Source: Terriglobales bacterium (GTDB lineage: Bacteria > Acidobacteriota > Terriglobia > Terriglobales > Acidobacteriaceae). Taken from it: a stretch of 64,000 nucleotides of DNA. Made by a program: the position numbers and the translations under genes. This document shows positions 1 through 9,275 of the stretch, one piece after another (within the stretch, counting starts at the first letter, position 1; the number at the start of each line of letters is the position of its first letter). The DNA lies in the NCBI GenBank assembly GCA_035764005.1, contig DASTZZ010000111.1, forward strand, positions 62,001 to 126,000, in the 5' to 3' direction. The notes under the pieces were generated by a model. The model worked only from the letters and a program-made list of their open reading frames with translations. It searched no databases and was not told the DNA's origin.

Positions 1-2478
1 GCCGCCGACCAGTACTACGGCACACAGCAGTACTGGACGCGGGTGATCGACTACGGCTTTTCGAAAACTAAAGACGAAAGTCTGCAGAACTGGGGGCATG
101 ATCGCGTGCTTGCAGACGTTGTGCGCGTCGTGCGCATGACGCGGCCGCTGGTCATCACGTCCGTTTTTGTGGGCGGCCGCACCGATGGGCACGGAAATCA
201 CCAAACCGCGGGGCAGATGGCGCAGGAAGCCTTCAAAGCTGCGGGCGATCCCTCGATGTTTCCTGAGCAACTGAAAGAAGGACTTAAACCTTGGAAACCC
301 ATCAAAGACTATGCCCGCGTGCCCTTCGCGCGCATTACCGAAAAGGGAATCTACGACTACGCTGACGGAAAGTATTATCCAGCGGAATTCAACAACTACA
401 CGAACGGCACCGTCGAAAAGGGCCAGTTATCGACAGCCGTCGAAATACCCGAAGGTGACTACAATCCGCTGCTTGGTCTTACTTACGAGCAGGTCTCGCG
501 GCTTGGCCTTGGCCATCAGCGATCGCAAAACGGCGGGACCGGCATGCCTCCGGCAGAAGAGCAGATGAGTCCGTACCATCGCTTCGCCTCGCTCGTCTCT
601 GTTCCCGAGAAGGAATCGACCTTTTTCGACGGCGTCGATGTGTCGCTGGCCGGCATCGCAACTCTCGCGCAGGGCGGGGATGCATCGTTCCTCAATTCTG
701 GCCTCGCGCAAATCAACGTGTCGGTCGAGAAGGCGCTTCATGAGTTCTCAGCGCAGCATCCTGAAGCTATCGCCGACACGTTGGCGGAAGGACTTAAAGC
801 CACGAACGAGCTCTTGGATAAAGTGAACTCGAGCAGCTTGAATGATGATTCCAAGTACGACATCAGTCATGAGCTGAAAGTGAAGCAGGTCCAATTCGAG
901 AACGCGCTCGCCGAGTCGCTGGGAATTTCCGTGCTCGCTACGCTCGCTCCCGAGAAGGAACCGACGGGTCCATTTGCGCGATTCTTCCGTAATCCGGAGA
1001 CGTTCCAGGTGGCGATTCCAGGCCAGCAGTTTTGGGTGAAGGTCCACACCACCAATCCGACCAATCTGCCGGTCGAGATCGAGAGCGTTTCACTCGAAAC
1101 TCCTCAAGGCGACCAGTGGAACGTTACACCGGAGGGTCAGACTCGAGGCACCCTGAAATCCAATCAGTCGATAGATGTGCGCTTCACCGTGAATGTTCCC
1201 CAGAACGCCGGCTATACGCGTCCTTACTTCAGCCGTCCTGATATCGAGCAGCCTTACTACAACATCGATCAGCCGCAGTACCTCAACTTGCCGCTTGCGC
1301 CATACCCGCTAGCCGCAAAGGTGAAATTCAGTTACGAGGGAACGCCTTTTGAGCTCTCGCAGGTGGTGCAGTCGGTAAAACGAGTGACCGGACCTGGAAC
1401 CGTGCTGGAGCCGCTGATTGTAGCTCCTGCAATTTCGGTCGCGCTCTCGCCTACCGCGGGCATCGTGCCGCTGAGCTCAAAGGCCTTCGATCTGACCGTA
1501 ACTATCCACAGCAACGTTAAGGGCCCTGCAAAGGGCACCGTTAAGGTCGACCTTCCTGCCGGATGGAACGCGGCTCAGCAGGAATTCTCGACGGCAAAAG
1601 ATGGTGATGACCAGAATCTGAAATTCCACGTTGTACCGGGACGCATCGAACAGAAGCCATACACGCTCACCGCCGTCGCTACATACAACGGGCGCGACTA
1701 CAAGGAGGGCTACCACACCACGGGATACCCGGGACTGCGCCCCTACAATCTTTATCGCCCTTCTGCTTACCGAACCACCGGCGTGGACGTGAAGGTGGCT
1801 CCGGGCCTCAACGTGGGCTACATCGTCGGTGCGGGGGACGAGGTACCGCAGTCGCTGACCAATTTGGGAATCAACGTGCACTTCCTATCGTCAGGAGACC
1901 TGGCGAGCGGTGATCTATCGCGATTCAATACCATCATCCTCGGCGTACGCGCATATGCCGTGCGCGAAGATCTCAAGACCTACAACACACGCCTTCTCGA
2001 TTACGTGAAAAACGGCGGCGTAGTGATCGTGCAGTACAACACGCCGGAATACGATCATGACTACGGACCGTATCCGTACAAGATGGGTTCGAACCCGGAG
2101 GAAGTAACCGACGAGCATTCCAAAATAGAAATCCTCGATCCTTCGAATCCAGTCTTCTCCTGGCCGAATCGGATAACGACTAAAGACTTCGATGGGTGGG
2201 TGGAAGAACGCGGCTCGAAGTTCCTGCAATCGTGGGACAGTCACTACGAACCATTGCTTGAAACGCACGATGCGGGACAAGAGCCGCAGAAGGGCGGCCT
2301 CGTCTATGCCCATTATGGGAAAGGCGTTTACATCTACAACGCTTATGCATTCTATCGACAATTACCCGAAGGCGTGCCGGGCGCCTATCGATTATTTGCG
2401 AACATGATCAGCCTGGGCAAGAGTCCGCAGATCGCAGGCGGACAGGGAGGACAACGTTCCGCGGCCAGGAAGCCGTAA
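1..2478 (+). CDS. PIG-L (LmbE-like) deacetylase family protein, 5'-truncated
   Basis: The reading frame is open from the first base, so the start lies outside the window; 825 residues are visible. The catalytic LmbE fold is at most partly present. What remains looks like the long C-terminal extension of acidobacterial PIG-L proteins: a beta-rich NEW3-like domain (around nt 1440-1720, PLSSKAFDLTVTIHS) and then a GATase1/ThuA-like alpha/beta domain (nt 1800-2430, GYIVGAGDEVPQSL to ILGVRAYAVREDL). Known family role: N-deacetylation of GlcNAc-type amino sugars with a zinc ion. The exact substrate cannot be told here. It converges on the TPR gene that follows, 16 bp away. Confidence 0.75.
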   Translation, partial: AADQYYGTQQYWTRVIDYGFSKTKDESLQNWGHDRVLADVVRVVRMTRPLVITSVFVGGRTDGHGNHQTAGQMAQEAFKAAGDPSMFPEQLKEGLKPWKPIKDYARVPFARITEKGIYDYADGKYYPAEFNNYTNGTVEKGQLSTAVEIPEGDYNPLLGLTYEQVSRLGLGHQRSQNGGTGMPPAEEQMSPYHRFASLVSVPEKESTFFDGVDVSLAGIATLAQGGDASFLNSGLAQINVSVEKALHEFSAQHPEAIADTLAEGLKATNELLDKVNSSSLNDDSKYDISHELKVKQVQFENALAESLGISVLATLAPEKEPTGPFARFFRNPETFQVAIPGQQFWVKVHTTNPTNLPVEIESVSLETPQGDQWNVTPEGQTRGTLKSNQSIDVRFTVNVPQNAGYTRPYFSRPDIEQPYYNIDQPQYLNLPLAPYPLAAKVKFSYEGTPFELSQVVQSVKRVTGPGTVLEPLIVAPAISVALSPTAGIVPLSSKAFDLTVTIHSNVKGPAKGTVKVDLPAGWNAAQQEFSTAKDGDDQNLKFHVVPGRIEQKPYTLTAVATYNGRDYKEGYHTTGYPGLRPYNLYRPSAYRTTGVDVKVAPGLNVGYIVGAGDEVPQSLTNLGINVHFLSSGDLASGDLSRFNTIILGVRAYAVREDLKTYNTRLLDYVKNGGVVIVQYNTPEYDHDYGPYPYKMGSNPEEVTDEHSKIEILDPSNPVFSWPNRITTKDFDGWVEERGSKFLQSWDSHYEPLLETHDAGQEPQKGGLVYAHYGKGVYIYNAYAFYRQLPEGVPGAYRLFANMISLGKSPQIAGGQGGQRSAARKP

Positions 2479-2494
2479 CTTTGCACACTGCGGC

Positions 2495-4363
2495 TCATTT
2501 GTGATCGCGAGGATCGTTCTCAATTGAGTACAGGAAGGTCTTGATCGTCTCGTCGCGGCGAGCGTTTTCATCAGCAACCCGCGTCGAGGCAGTTTCGTAC
2601 AACTTCATTTGCTCTTCCGCCCGCTGCTGCTGCCCGAGATGTTGATAAATTTGCGCGAGCCGGTAATGCGCATCCGCTGAGTTGGGGTCCATGCGCGCGC
2701 AAACCTCGGATTCGCGCAGCGCATCCTGCCAGCGCTCAAGCCAGCGATACGCCTTTCCCAGTTGGCAGCGTGGAGCAGCATCGTGCGGGAGAGCTTTCGC
2801 CGAGGCGTTCAGATCGCGCACGAGTTCTTCAGCATGGGCAGTGTCGTGAGCCGCGTAATCACGATGAAAGCGAAGTGCCGCGCAGTAGAACTGAATTCTT
2901 GTCGAGTGAGGATGCGCGCTGCTGTAGTTGCAAATGCCTTTCACTGCCGCCGGATCCGGTGCTCCGCTCTCATCCATTTCAATCTGGCCGACATGCTGTA
3001 GAGCCGCGTCTGGATTGGGGGAAATAGCCGCAGAGTTCAGAAGTGTTTTGATCGCATCCTGCAAGCTGCCGGCGAAATATTCGACCATTCCCAACGCAAA
3101 CTGAATACGCCACGACTCCGGATGCGACTCTTCCGCTTGCTTCAAAACGACGCGCGCAGGTTCAAAGCTCTTGTGGCGCATCAGTTCCAACGCCAGAGAA
3201 ATTCGATATTTTTCTTCGCTCGGAGCCAAAGCCACGGCGGCTTCATAACTATGGACTGAGGCAAGATTGTCGCCGCGCGCCTCCTGAATGTCGCCGATCA
3301 AGTCTTCGAGTTCGGCGGTATCAGAGGTCTTTTGCAGAGCCTCGGCTGTAGCCAATGCGTCGTCGAGTTTCGCGGCTCTGAATTGTGCGAGCGCAAGATT
3401 GAACTTCAGGTCGGCGCGCGAAGGTTCAAGCTCGATCGCTCTCTTGAGTTCCTCAGTCGCGTCGGTGAAATGCTCATGTCCGATAAGAAGCTCTGCCATG
3501 CGCTCGCGCAAACGGCTTTCCTGATCGGCCGGCAATGAGATTTCGCCGAGAGCTTGGAGCGTTGGGCTGACGTCGTCATTGCTGCCAAGTTGGGCCTCGA
3601 GCAGCATAAGTCCGACGTTTGCGTCATGAGTGCTATCGAACAGTGAGGCCGTCAAAGTCTCAGCGCGTTTCCAGTGGCTGGCCTGAAGTTCGGCGGCTGC
3701 CGTAGCCATCTGAAGAGTAACCTGAGCCGGCGCGAGCGTCAGAGCTTTTTCCATCTCTGAAGCTGCGGTTTCAGGCTTTCCCAATCCGAGAGCAACGGCT
3801 GCTTTGAGGCGATGAAATGCAATCGCTTCCTCGATTGAAGATGGAGCTGGCACGCCGGCTAAGGCGCGAGATGCTTCAGGATACCGATGCATTCGCGCAA
3901 GAACAGCCGCCCAGGCAGTTCGAATCTGTGCATGACCGTGACTCAGCTCGGAGGCCCGAGCGAGAAGCGGTTCAGCCTTCGTCAAATCGCCCGCACGTTC
4001 GTATATCTCTCCGAGCCCCGCCAAAGCCGAATAGTTTGCTGGAGCAGCTTGCAGGATGTTTTCGTACTGCTCTTGAGCTTGGCCGTCTTGCCCTGCAGCC
4101 ACATAAGCCTGAGCCAGAGCTAAACGCGCCGAAACATCCTGAGGATGACTCTGAATGCGAGGAGACAAAAGCCGGATGGCTTCTCCCGGATTGCCGGAAG
4201 CCAGCGCTGCCCTCGCCTTTCCGACGGTGGAGGCGGGCTGCTTTCGTATACCGGAAGACTGCAGGAAAGGCGATGCAAAGGTCCCGCTTGCTGCGTACAG
4301 CAACACACAACAAACAAAAAGTAGGTTTTGTGTTCGGCCCAAAGTGGAACGATTGACCTGCAC
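2495..4363 (-). CDS. Exported tetratricopeptide-repeat protein
   Basis: This 622-residue protein begins with a signal-peptide-like segment (LLFVCCVLLYAASGTFA, about residues 14-30). The rest is alpha-helical repeats with the TPR pattern throughout, for example DVSARLALAQAYVAAGQDGQ, YSALAGLGEIYERAGDLTKA and ADAHYRLAQIYQHLGQQQRA. No catalytic domain is visible, so it probably acts as a periplasmic or outer-membrane-facing scaffold. It lies 9 bp downstream of the creatininase-like gene on the same strand, so the two may be cotranscribed. The function of the pair is unknown. Confidence 0.85.
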   Translation of the reverse strand: MQVNRSTLGRTQNLLFVCCVLLYAASGTFASPFLQSSGIRKQPASTVGKARAALASGNPGEAIRLLSPRIQSHPQDVSARLALAQAYVAAGQDGQAQEQYENILQAAPANYSALAGLGEIYERAGDLTKAEPLLARASELSHGHAQIRTAWAAVLARMHRYPEASRALAGVPAPSSIEEAIAFHRLKAAVALGLGKPETAASEMEKALTLAPAQVTLQMATAAAELQASHWKRAETLTASLFDSTHDANVGLMLLEAQLGSNDDVSPTLQALGEISLPADQESRLRERMAELLIGHEHFTDATEELKRAIELEPSRADLKFNLALAQFRAAKLDDALATAEALQKTSDTAELEDLIGDIQEARGDNLASVHSYEAAVALAPSEEKYRISLALELMRHKSFEPARVVLKQAEESHPESWRIQFALGMVEYFAGSLQDAIKTLLNSAAISPNPDAALQHVGQIEMDESGAPDPAAVKGICNYSSAHPHSTRIQFYCAALRFHRDYAAHDTAHAEELVRDLNASAKALPHDAAPRCQLGKAYRWLERWQDALRESEVCARMDPNSADAHYRLAQIYQHLGQQQRAEEQMKLYETASTRVADENARRDETIKTFLYSIENDPRDHK

Positions 4364-4372
4364 GATGAATGT

Positions 4373-5242
4373 CTACCAGCTCCCTGCTGCTTCGGGGTGG
4401 GCAAGCCAGTTTTCAATCAGTTTCAGGATTCCATCTTCGCTCATCTTCACCAGTCTGCGTCCCTTTTCGGCCGAAGCTTCACTCACACGACCTGAGTAGC
4501 CGGGCCAATCCTGCGCAGTGGATTTTTGCAGAAAGTATGGTGGCCCGCCGGAAAGATCAGGCGGCTCAGGCAGATCGCGTGCTTTGTCGAGGTGAATGAG
4601 ATCTGGACGAAAAGCTGCAACAGCCGACGTTTCCAGTGGACCTCCGTGACCGTGTCCTCCATTCGATTGGGTAAACAAACCGAGCGATTTAACGGTTTCT
4701 GCCGGCAGAAACTCCCACCAGCTCGCGAAGAGCAATGCCGAATCGTTTACCTCGTGCGCCACCTCGGCAATGGCTCCGCGCGCCGGGCCAACGTTGCCGT
4801 CGTGTCCGTTGAGAATGAATATTCGCTTGAACCCAAGATGAAGCACATTGCGCAGAACGTCCGCGAAGTACATGGTCATCACCTCCGGTCGCATGCTCAC
4901 GGTTCCCGCAAAATGCGCGGTGTGCGATGGACATTGCGTGAATCGGATAGTCGGAAGCAGCAGCGCCTTAGTTCGCGCTGCGACGCTATCGGCTATGCCG
5001 GAGATGATCATCGAGTCCGTTCCTAGAGGATTATGTGGGCCATGAAATTCCAGACTGCCCAACGGCACTATCGCAAATGGATGCCGAGAGACAAGTTCGC
5101 CAGCCTCAAATCCGACTACTTCTTCATAGCGTGTTGGCTGCACGCGATCGTCATGCGCTTGCATCTCAGCACGCATGGTTCCGAACAGCGCGGGGGCGGT
5201 CAACGCCGCGCGCAGTACCGTTCTTCGTGTCAGCTCCTCCAT
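4373..5242 (-). CDS. Creatininase family amidohydrolase-like protein
   Basis: The 289-residue protein carries the metal-binding signatures of the creatininase family: LEFHGPHNPLGTD near residues 64-76, LNGHDGN in the middle, and the glycine/His segment GGHGHGGPLETS. The family includes creatinine amidohydrolase, MftE-type peptidases and the riboflavin/F420 enzyme ArfB, so the substrate is open. The N-terminus (ELTRRTVLRAALTAPALFG) resembles a twin-arginine signal, suggesting export, which is unusual for the family but common in acidobacteria. It is divergent from the permease gene; an operon with the following TPR gene is likely. Confidence 0.8.
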   Translation of the reverse strand: MEELTRRTVLRAALTAPALFGTMRAEMQAHDDRVQPTRYEEVVGFEAGELVSRHPFAIVPLGSLEFHGPHNPLGTDSMIISGIADSVAARTKALLLPTIRFTQCPSHTAHFAGTVSMRPEVMTMYFADVLRNVLHLGFKRIFILNGHDGNVGPARGAIAEVAHEVNDSALLFASWWEFLPAETVKSLGLFTQSNGGHGHGGPLETSAVAAFRPDLIHLDKARDLPEPPDLSGGPPYFLQKSTAQDWPGYSGRVSEASAEKGRRLVKMSEDGILKLIENWLAHPEAAGSW

Positions 5243-5319
5243 GCTCCTCCCTCAATGCTGCTCTGCTCTACGTGCTATATTGCGCTCACCGTTCGTCTTT
5301 CAAAATTCAGGATTCCCCA

Positions 5320-6732
5320 TTGGCCGACAACTCTACACCGCATCTTCCCCATGAGGTAGCGCGCGCTTCCGACAAATTAGTCCGCGGCATGGGAGTCACT
5401 CAATCCGTAGCTGTGAACATGCTGGGGATGATCGGCATCGGTCCATTCATCACCATTGGCATCATTCTCTCCGCTATGGGTGGACCGCAGGCAATTCTAG
5501 GCTGGTTCTTAGGGGCGATATTTTCCATTTGTGATGGCATGGTCTATGCAGAGCTGGGCGCGGCCATGCCAGGTGCCGGTGGCGCGTATATCTACTTCCG
5601 AGAGGCCTTCGGTCCACACACATGGGGCAGGCTGGTTTCTTTTCTCTTTTTGTGGGAAACGATCTTTGCCGCGCCACTCTCGATCTCGGCCGCGTGCGTG
5701 GGATTCGCTGAATACTCTCACTTCTTCTTTCCCGGACTGACTCATTTCGGTGTTGGAGCTTTGGCCGGATTCATCAGCTTGCTGATCGCCTTCCTTCTGT
5801 ATCGCCCCATCAAAACGGTCGGACGGCTCTCCGTCATTATGCTGGTAATCGTTCTGTGCGCGATGTTCTGGGTGATCAGTGCCGGCCTGATTCACATGAA
5901 CAGCCGCATGGCATTCGATTTTCCTTCAGGAGCATTTCATCTCTCCAAAATGTTTTTTTATGGGCTCGCCAGCGCCACTCTGATTGCCATGTACAACTAC
6001 GGCGGGTACAACAACATTACTTATTTGGGAGCAGAAGTTAAAAAGCCGGCAAAAAACATTCCTCGTGCGATTGTCTTATCGGTACTGCTGGTTGCGGTGC
6101 TTTATCTGATTATGAGCGTCACTATCATCGGAACCATTCCCTGGAGAGACGCGGCGGTCTCGCACGCGGTGGTTTCAGAATTCATCGGCAAGTTATACGG
6201 ATCGCGTGCGGCAGCGTTTATGACGGTGCTAATCCTGGCTGCGACTCTGGGTGGAATCTTTACCATGACTCTCGGATACTCGCGGATTCTCTACGCAGCC
6301 GGAGCTGAAGGAAATTTCTTTAGCGTCTTTGGCCGGGTCCATCCAAAAGGACACTTTCCCACTGTGGCACTGGTTGCAATCAGTCTACTGGCTGTCCCGC
6401 TCTGCTGGCTATCGCTGGAGCGCCTGGTGTCGGCCTTGATGATCACGCAGATCATTTTCCAGTTCATCCCCCAGATTCTGGCGTTGTTCGCCATTAGGCG
6501 ATATCGAAAGGATATTCCGCGTCCTTACACGATGTGGCTCTTTCCCGTTCCGGCACTCATCGCACTGGTCGGGTGGATTTACGTCGCTTCCACTCCTGAC
6601 CAGCGCCAGTACGTTGGGAGTGCGCTCGTTCTGCTAGTTCTAGGATTGGGAGCGTTTCTCTTACGAGCTCGGGCACTCAGGTCTTGGCCGCTGAAAGAAC
6701 GCGTCCACAATCGGTCAACGTCCGCTGTTTGA
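5320..6732 (+). CDS. APC-superfamily amino-acid permease
   Basis: About 470 residues with roughly twelve hydrophobic segments. The first helix has the APC pattern (SVAVNMLGMIGIGPFITIG), followed by AELGAAMPGAGGAYIYFREA, the conserved substrate-binding region of amino-acid/polyamine/organocation permeases. It resembles LAT-type members more than the GABA or lysine groups, but I cannot name a substrate. The open frame extends upstream to 5035, but that stretch is antisense to the creatininase gene. I chose TTG 5320 because an AGGA lies about 6 nt before it; ATG 5389 is the alternative and would leave little before helix 1. The M20 peptidase follows 22 bp later, consistent with a peptide/amino-acid scavenging pair. 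Confidence 0.85.
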   Translation: MADNSTPHLPHEVARASDKLVRGMGVTQSVAVNMLGMIGIGPFITIGIILSAMGGPQAILGWFLGAIFSICDGMVYAELGAAMPGAGGAYIYFREAFGPHTWGRLVSFLFLWETIFAAPLSISAACVGFAEYSHFFFPGLTHFGVGALAGFISLLIAFLLYRPIKTVGRLSVIMLVIVLCAMFWVISAGLIHMNSRMAFDFPSGAFHLSKMFFYGLASATLIAMYNYGGYNNITYLGAEVKKPAKNIPRAIVLSVLLVAVLYLIMSVTIIGTIPWRDAAVSHAVVSEFIGKLYGSRAAAFMTVLILAATLGGIFTMTLGYSRILYAAGAEGNFFSVFGRVHPKGHFPTVALVAISLLAVPLCWLSLERLVSALMITQIIFQFIPQILALFAIRRYRKDIPRPYTMWLFPVPALIALVGWIYVASTPDQRQYVGSALVLLVLGLGAFLLRARALRSWPLKERVHNRSTSAV

Positions 6733-6754
6733 TTCTGGTTCCAGTTCCTGAATT

Positions 6755-8221
6755 ATGACAACAGTCATTGCACGTTCATCTCTCCGCACTCGCCACCTGT
6801 TGAATTTATTCGTTCTGGTTTTCTGCCTTGCCGTTTCGGCACAGACGCTTCGGGCTGAAGGGGACGAACACCCGACCGCCGACCTGCTCTCCGAGCTGAT
6901 TCGCATCGACACCAGCAACCCCCCGGGAAACGAAAACAAAATCGCAGAATTTCTCGCTTCCCGTTTGCGTCCACTCGGGTTTGAAATCCAAATCGTGCCG
7001 ACGCCCGCTCCGGGCAAATCGCATTTCATCGCCCGCCTCAAAGGAGACGGCACAAAGAAGCCAGTCCTCATTGCGGCTCACGCCGATGTGGTGGGAGTCG
7101 AGCGGGAGAAATGGACGGTTGATCCGTTTTCGGGAATCGTTCGCGGCGGCTACGTGTACGGTCGCGGCGCCATCGATTTCAAAGGCGGCCTTGCCGTCTT
7201 CACCCAGGCCGTGATGCAGCTTGCGAAAAACCATGTTCCTCTCCATCGAGACGTAATCCTTCTCTCCGAAGCTGACGAAGAAGGCGGACCATACAACACT
7301 ACATGGCTGGCAAATTCGCATTGGGATCTGATCAACTGCGAGTTTGCCCTGAACGAAGGCGGCTGGATCATGGAGGACACCGCTGGCCACGTCCAGTATG
7401 TGAGCGTCTCGACCGCAGACAAGTTTTCGATTCCCGTACTGGTTACTACGACGGGAAATTCGACGCACTCGTCTATGCCGACGCCGGACAACGCGATCTA
7501 CTCTCTAGCCCGCGCTCTGAGCCGTCTTTCCGAATATGAAACTCCGCTGGAACTCATTCCCAGCACGCGCGAATTTTTTCAAACGCTGGCGAAAGTCAGC
7601 CAGCCGCCGCTTTCGAGAAATCTAGACATCCTGCTCAACAGCAAAGACCCCGCGCAGGTGCGGGAAGCCGACCGGCAGGTGAGCCAGAATCCTCTGCTCC
7701 ATGCGCTCATGCGTAATACCCTCGCCCCCGTGCTTCTCAAAGCCGGATTTCGCGGAAACGTGATTCCAGGTTCGGCTCAGGCGACGATCAACGTCCGTCT
7801 GATTCCCAATACAGATTTCGATGCTTTACTCTCCCGCATGCGGCAGGTCATCAACGATCCTCGCGTTGAGGTCTCGCTGGCATCGCCCGACACGCCCGAA
7901 GGACAGCGCGCCGCAGCGCTCCTGAAGCTCAGGTCGAGCCTGAGTCCTTCGAGGAAAGACACCGCGCTTTACCGCGCGCTCGAAGCAAGCGCGCATTCGA
8001 TATGGCCTGACACTCCGGTGACGCCCTACCTGTTCCAAGCCGGAACAGATGCCGGCGCCTGGCGCAGCCGCGGTGTTCCCGTTTACGGAATCTATCCGTA
8101 CCCGATCACCTCAGAGGATCTGCGGCGTATGCACGGAAACGATGAGCGCGTGTCCATTCACTCGCTCGAGCAAGGGACAGAGCTGATCTATAAGACGCTC
8201 GTGCAGGTTGAGTCGGAGTAG
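6755..8221 (+). CDS. M20 family metallopeptidase, exported
   Basis: 488 residues with an N-terminal signal sequence (HLLNLFVLVFCLAVSAQ). Metal ligands of the M20/M28 fold are clear: H109 and D111 in LIAAHADVVGVE, D141 in GRGAIDFKGG, and the general-base pair E175-E176 in SEADEEGG. The dimerisation/lid domain occupies the middle, and the C-terminal catalytic half ends with HGNDERVSIHSLEQG, which supplies the last His. Family function is hydrolysis of peptides or N-acyl amino acids with two zinc ions; this one should act in the periplasm. The upstream amino-acid permease fits uptake of the products. Confidence 0.9.
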   Translation: MTTVIARSSLRTRHLLNLFVLVFCLAVSAQTLRAEGDEHPTADLLSELIRIDTSNPPGNENKIAEFLASRLRPLGFEIQIVPTPAPGKSHFIARLKGDGTKKPVLIAAHADVVGVEREKWTVDPFSGIVRGGYVYGRGAIDFKGGLAVFTQAVMQLAKNHVPLHRDVILLSEADEEGGPYNTTWLANSHWDLINCEFALNEGGWIMEDTAGHVQYVSVSTADKFSIPVLVTTTGNSTHSSMPTPDNAIYSLARALSRLSEYETPLELIPSTREFFQTLAKVSQPPLSRNLDILLNSKDPAQVREADRQVSQNPLLHALMRNTLAPVLLKAGFRGNVIPGSAQATINVRLIPNTDFDALLSRMRQVINDPRVEVSLASPDTPEGQRAAALLKLRSSLSPSRKDTALYRALEASAHSIWPDTPVTPYLFQAGTDAGAWRSRGVPVYGIYPYPITSEDLRRMHGNDERVSIHSLEQGTELIYKTLVQVESE

Positions 8222-8260
8222 ATAGCACGCCATTGGTCGGCCACCAGTTCAGCGGCTGCT

Positions 8261-9256
8261 ATGATTTTGAGAGTAATGGCGTCTTCTCCAGGCACCCACG
8301 GCCCGACTCTGGTCGTCGTCGGCGAATTCTTTCTTGACTTGATCTTCTATGCTCTTCCCGACCTTCCCAGATTGGGAGAAGAAGTGAAAACCCGCCATTT
8401 TGCTCAGCTTCCCGGAGGAGGACTGGCAACTACATCTTTGGTTGCGTCCAGACTGGGAACCCGGACCGCAGCTATCGCCAGGGTTGGAGAAGATGTGCGT
8501 TCAAGTCCGGCATGGCGAAGTCTTGGAGACAACAAGGTTTCTATGGATGCCTGCGAATACGCGTCAGCGCTTCCCACAGCACGCACTGTCTGCGCGGCCT
8601 TCAATGGCGATCGAATGATGATTACGCATGACACCATCAATCAACATCTTGAGAAACTATTGAGCCGTCCCGCAGCGCAGCAAGCGTTGCGCAATGCCAG
8701 GCACGTCCATCTCGCCTGTGCGCTCTGGCCAATCGCTGCATGGCTCCCTTGGATAAAGCGCCTACGTGCGCAACGTCTAAGCGTCTCCGCCGATATAGGT
8801 TGGAATCCCGAGATGTTTAGATCACAAGACTTGTCGCGCTTGCTCCGGCAACTCGATTTCTTATTCCCGAACGAAGTCGAGGCTCGTGCCATCACGAACG
8901 AGAAAACCACCGAGCGAGCACTGAAAAAACTTGCAGAATGGATGCCTGTGCCACTCATAAAGTTAGGACCTGCAGGTTCGGTTGCAATTCAAAATGGGAA
9001 GGTACTGCGGGTAGCATCGCTGCCCGTCCGCTCCATCGACGCGACGGGAGCAGGTGACGCTTTCAATGGCGGCTTTCTTCATGGCTATCTTGCGGGCTGG
9101 GATCTCGGAGACTGTCTGCGGGCCGGAAACGTCTGCGGAGCACTGGCAACCACCGGGGCAGGTGGCTCGTCGGTTCTTCCTTCGGCGGCAAAGCTGCGAA
9201 AATTAATGGGCCGGCTCAAGAGCAATTCCGACCAAATGGATCGGCACAGGAATTAA
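8261..9256 (+). CDS. PfkB-family carbohydrate kinase
   Basis: 331 residues with the PfkB N-terminal glycine motif (LPGGGLATTS, about 50-59) and the ATP/anion-hole signature DATGAGDAFNGGF (260-272; catalytic Asp at 266). The family phosphorylates ribose, fructose, tagatose, nucleosides and similar compounds; specificity is not readable here. ATG 8261 and the in-frame ATG 8276 are both possible starts; the second has a GAGAG immediately upstream. Only 19 bp separate it from the GH4 gene downstream, and a GGAGAA precedes that gene, so the two should be cotranscribed. The kinase may act on the sugar released by the GH4 enzyme or make its phosphorylated substrate. Confidence 0.85.
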   Translation: MILRVMASSPGTHGPTLVVVGEFFLDLIFYALPDLPRLGEEVKTRHFAQLPGGGLATTSLVASRLGTRTAAIARVGEDVRSSPAWRSLGDNKVSMDACEYASALPTARTVCAAFNGDRMMITHDTINQHLEKLLSRPAAQQALRNARHVHLACALWPIAAWLPWIKRLRAQRLSVSADIGWNPEMFRSQDLSRLLRQLDFLFPNEVEARAITNEKTTERALKKLAEWMPVPLIKLGPAGSVAIQNGKVLRVASLPVRSIDATGAGDAFNGGFLHGYLAGWDLGDCLRAGNVCGALATTGAGGSSVLPSAAKLRKLMGRLKSNSDQMDRHRN

Positions 9257-9275
9257 TTAGGAGAACAACTCGATA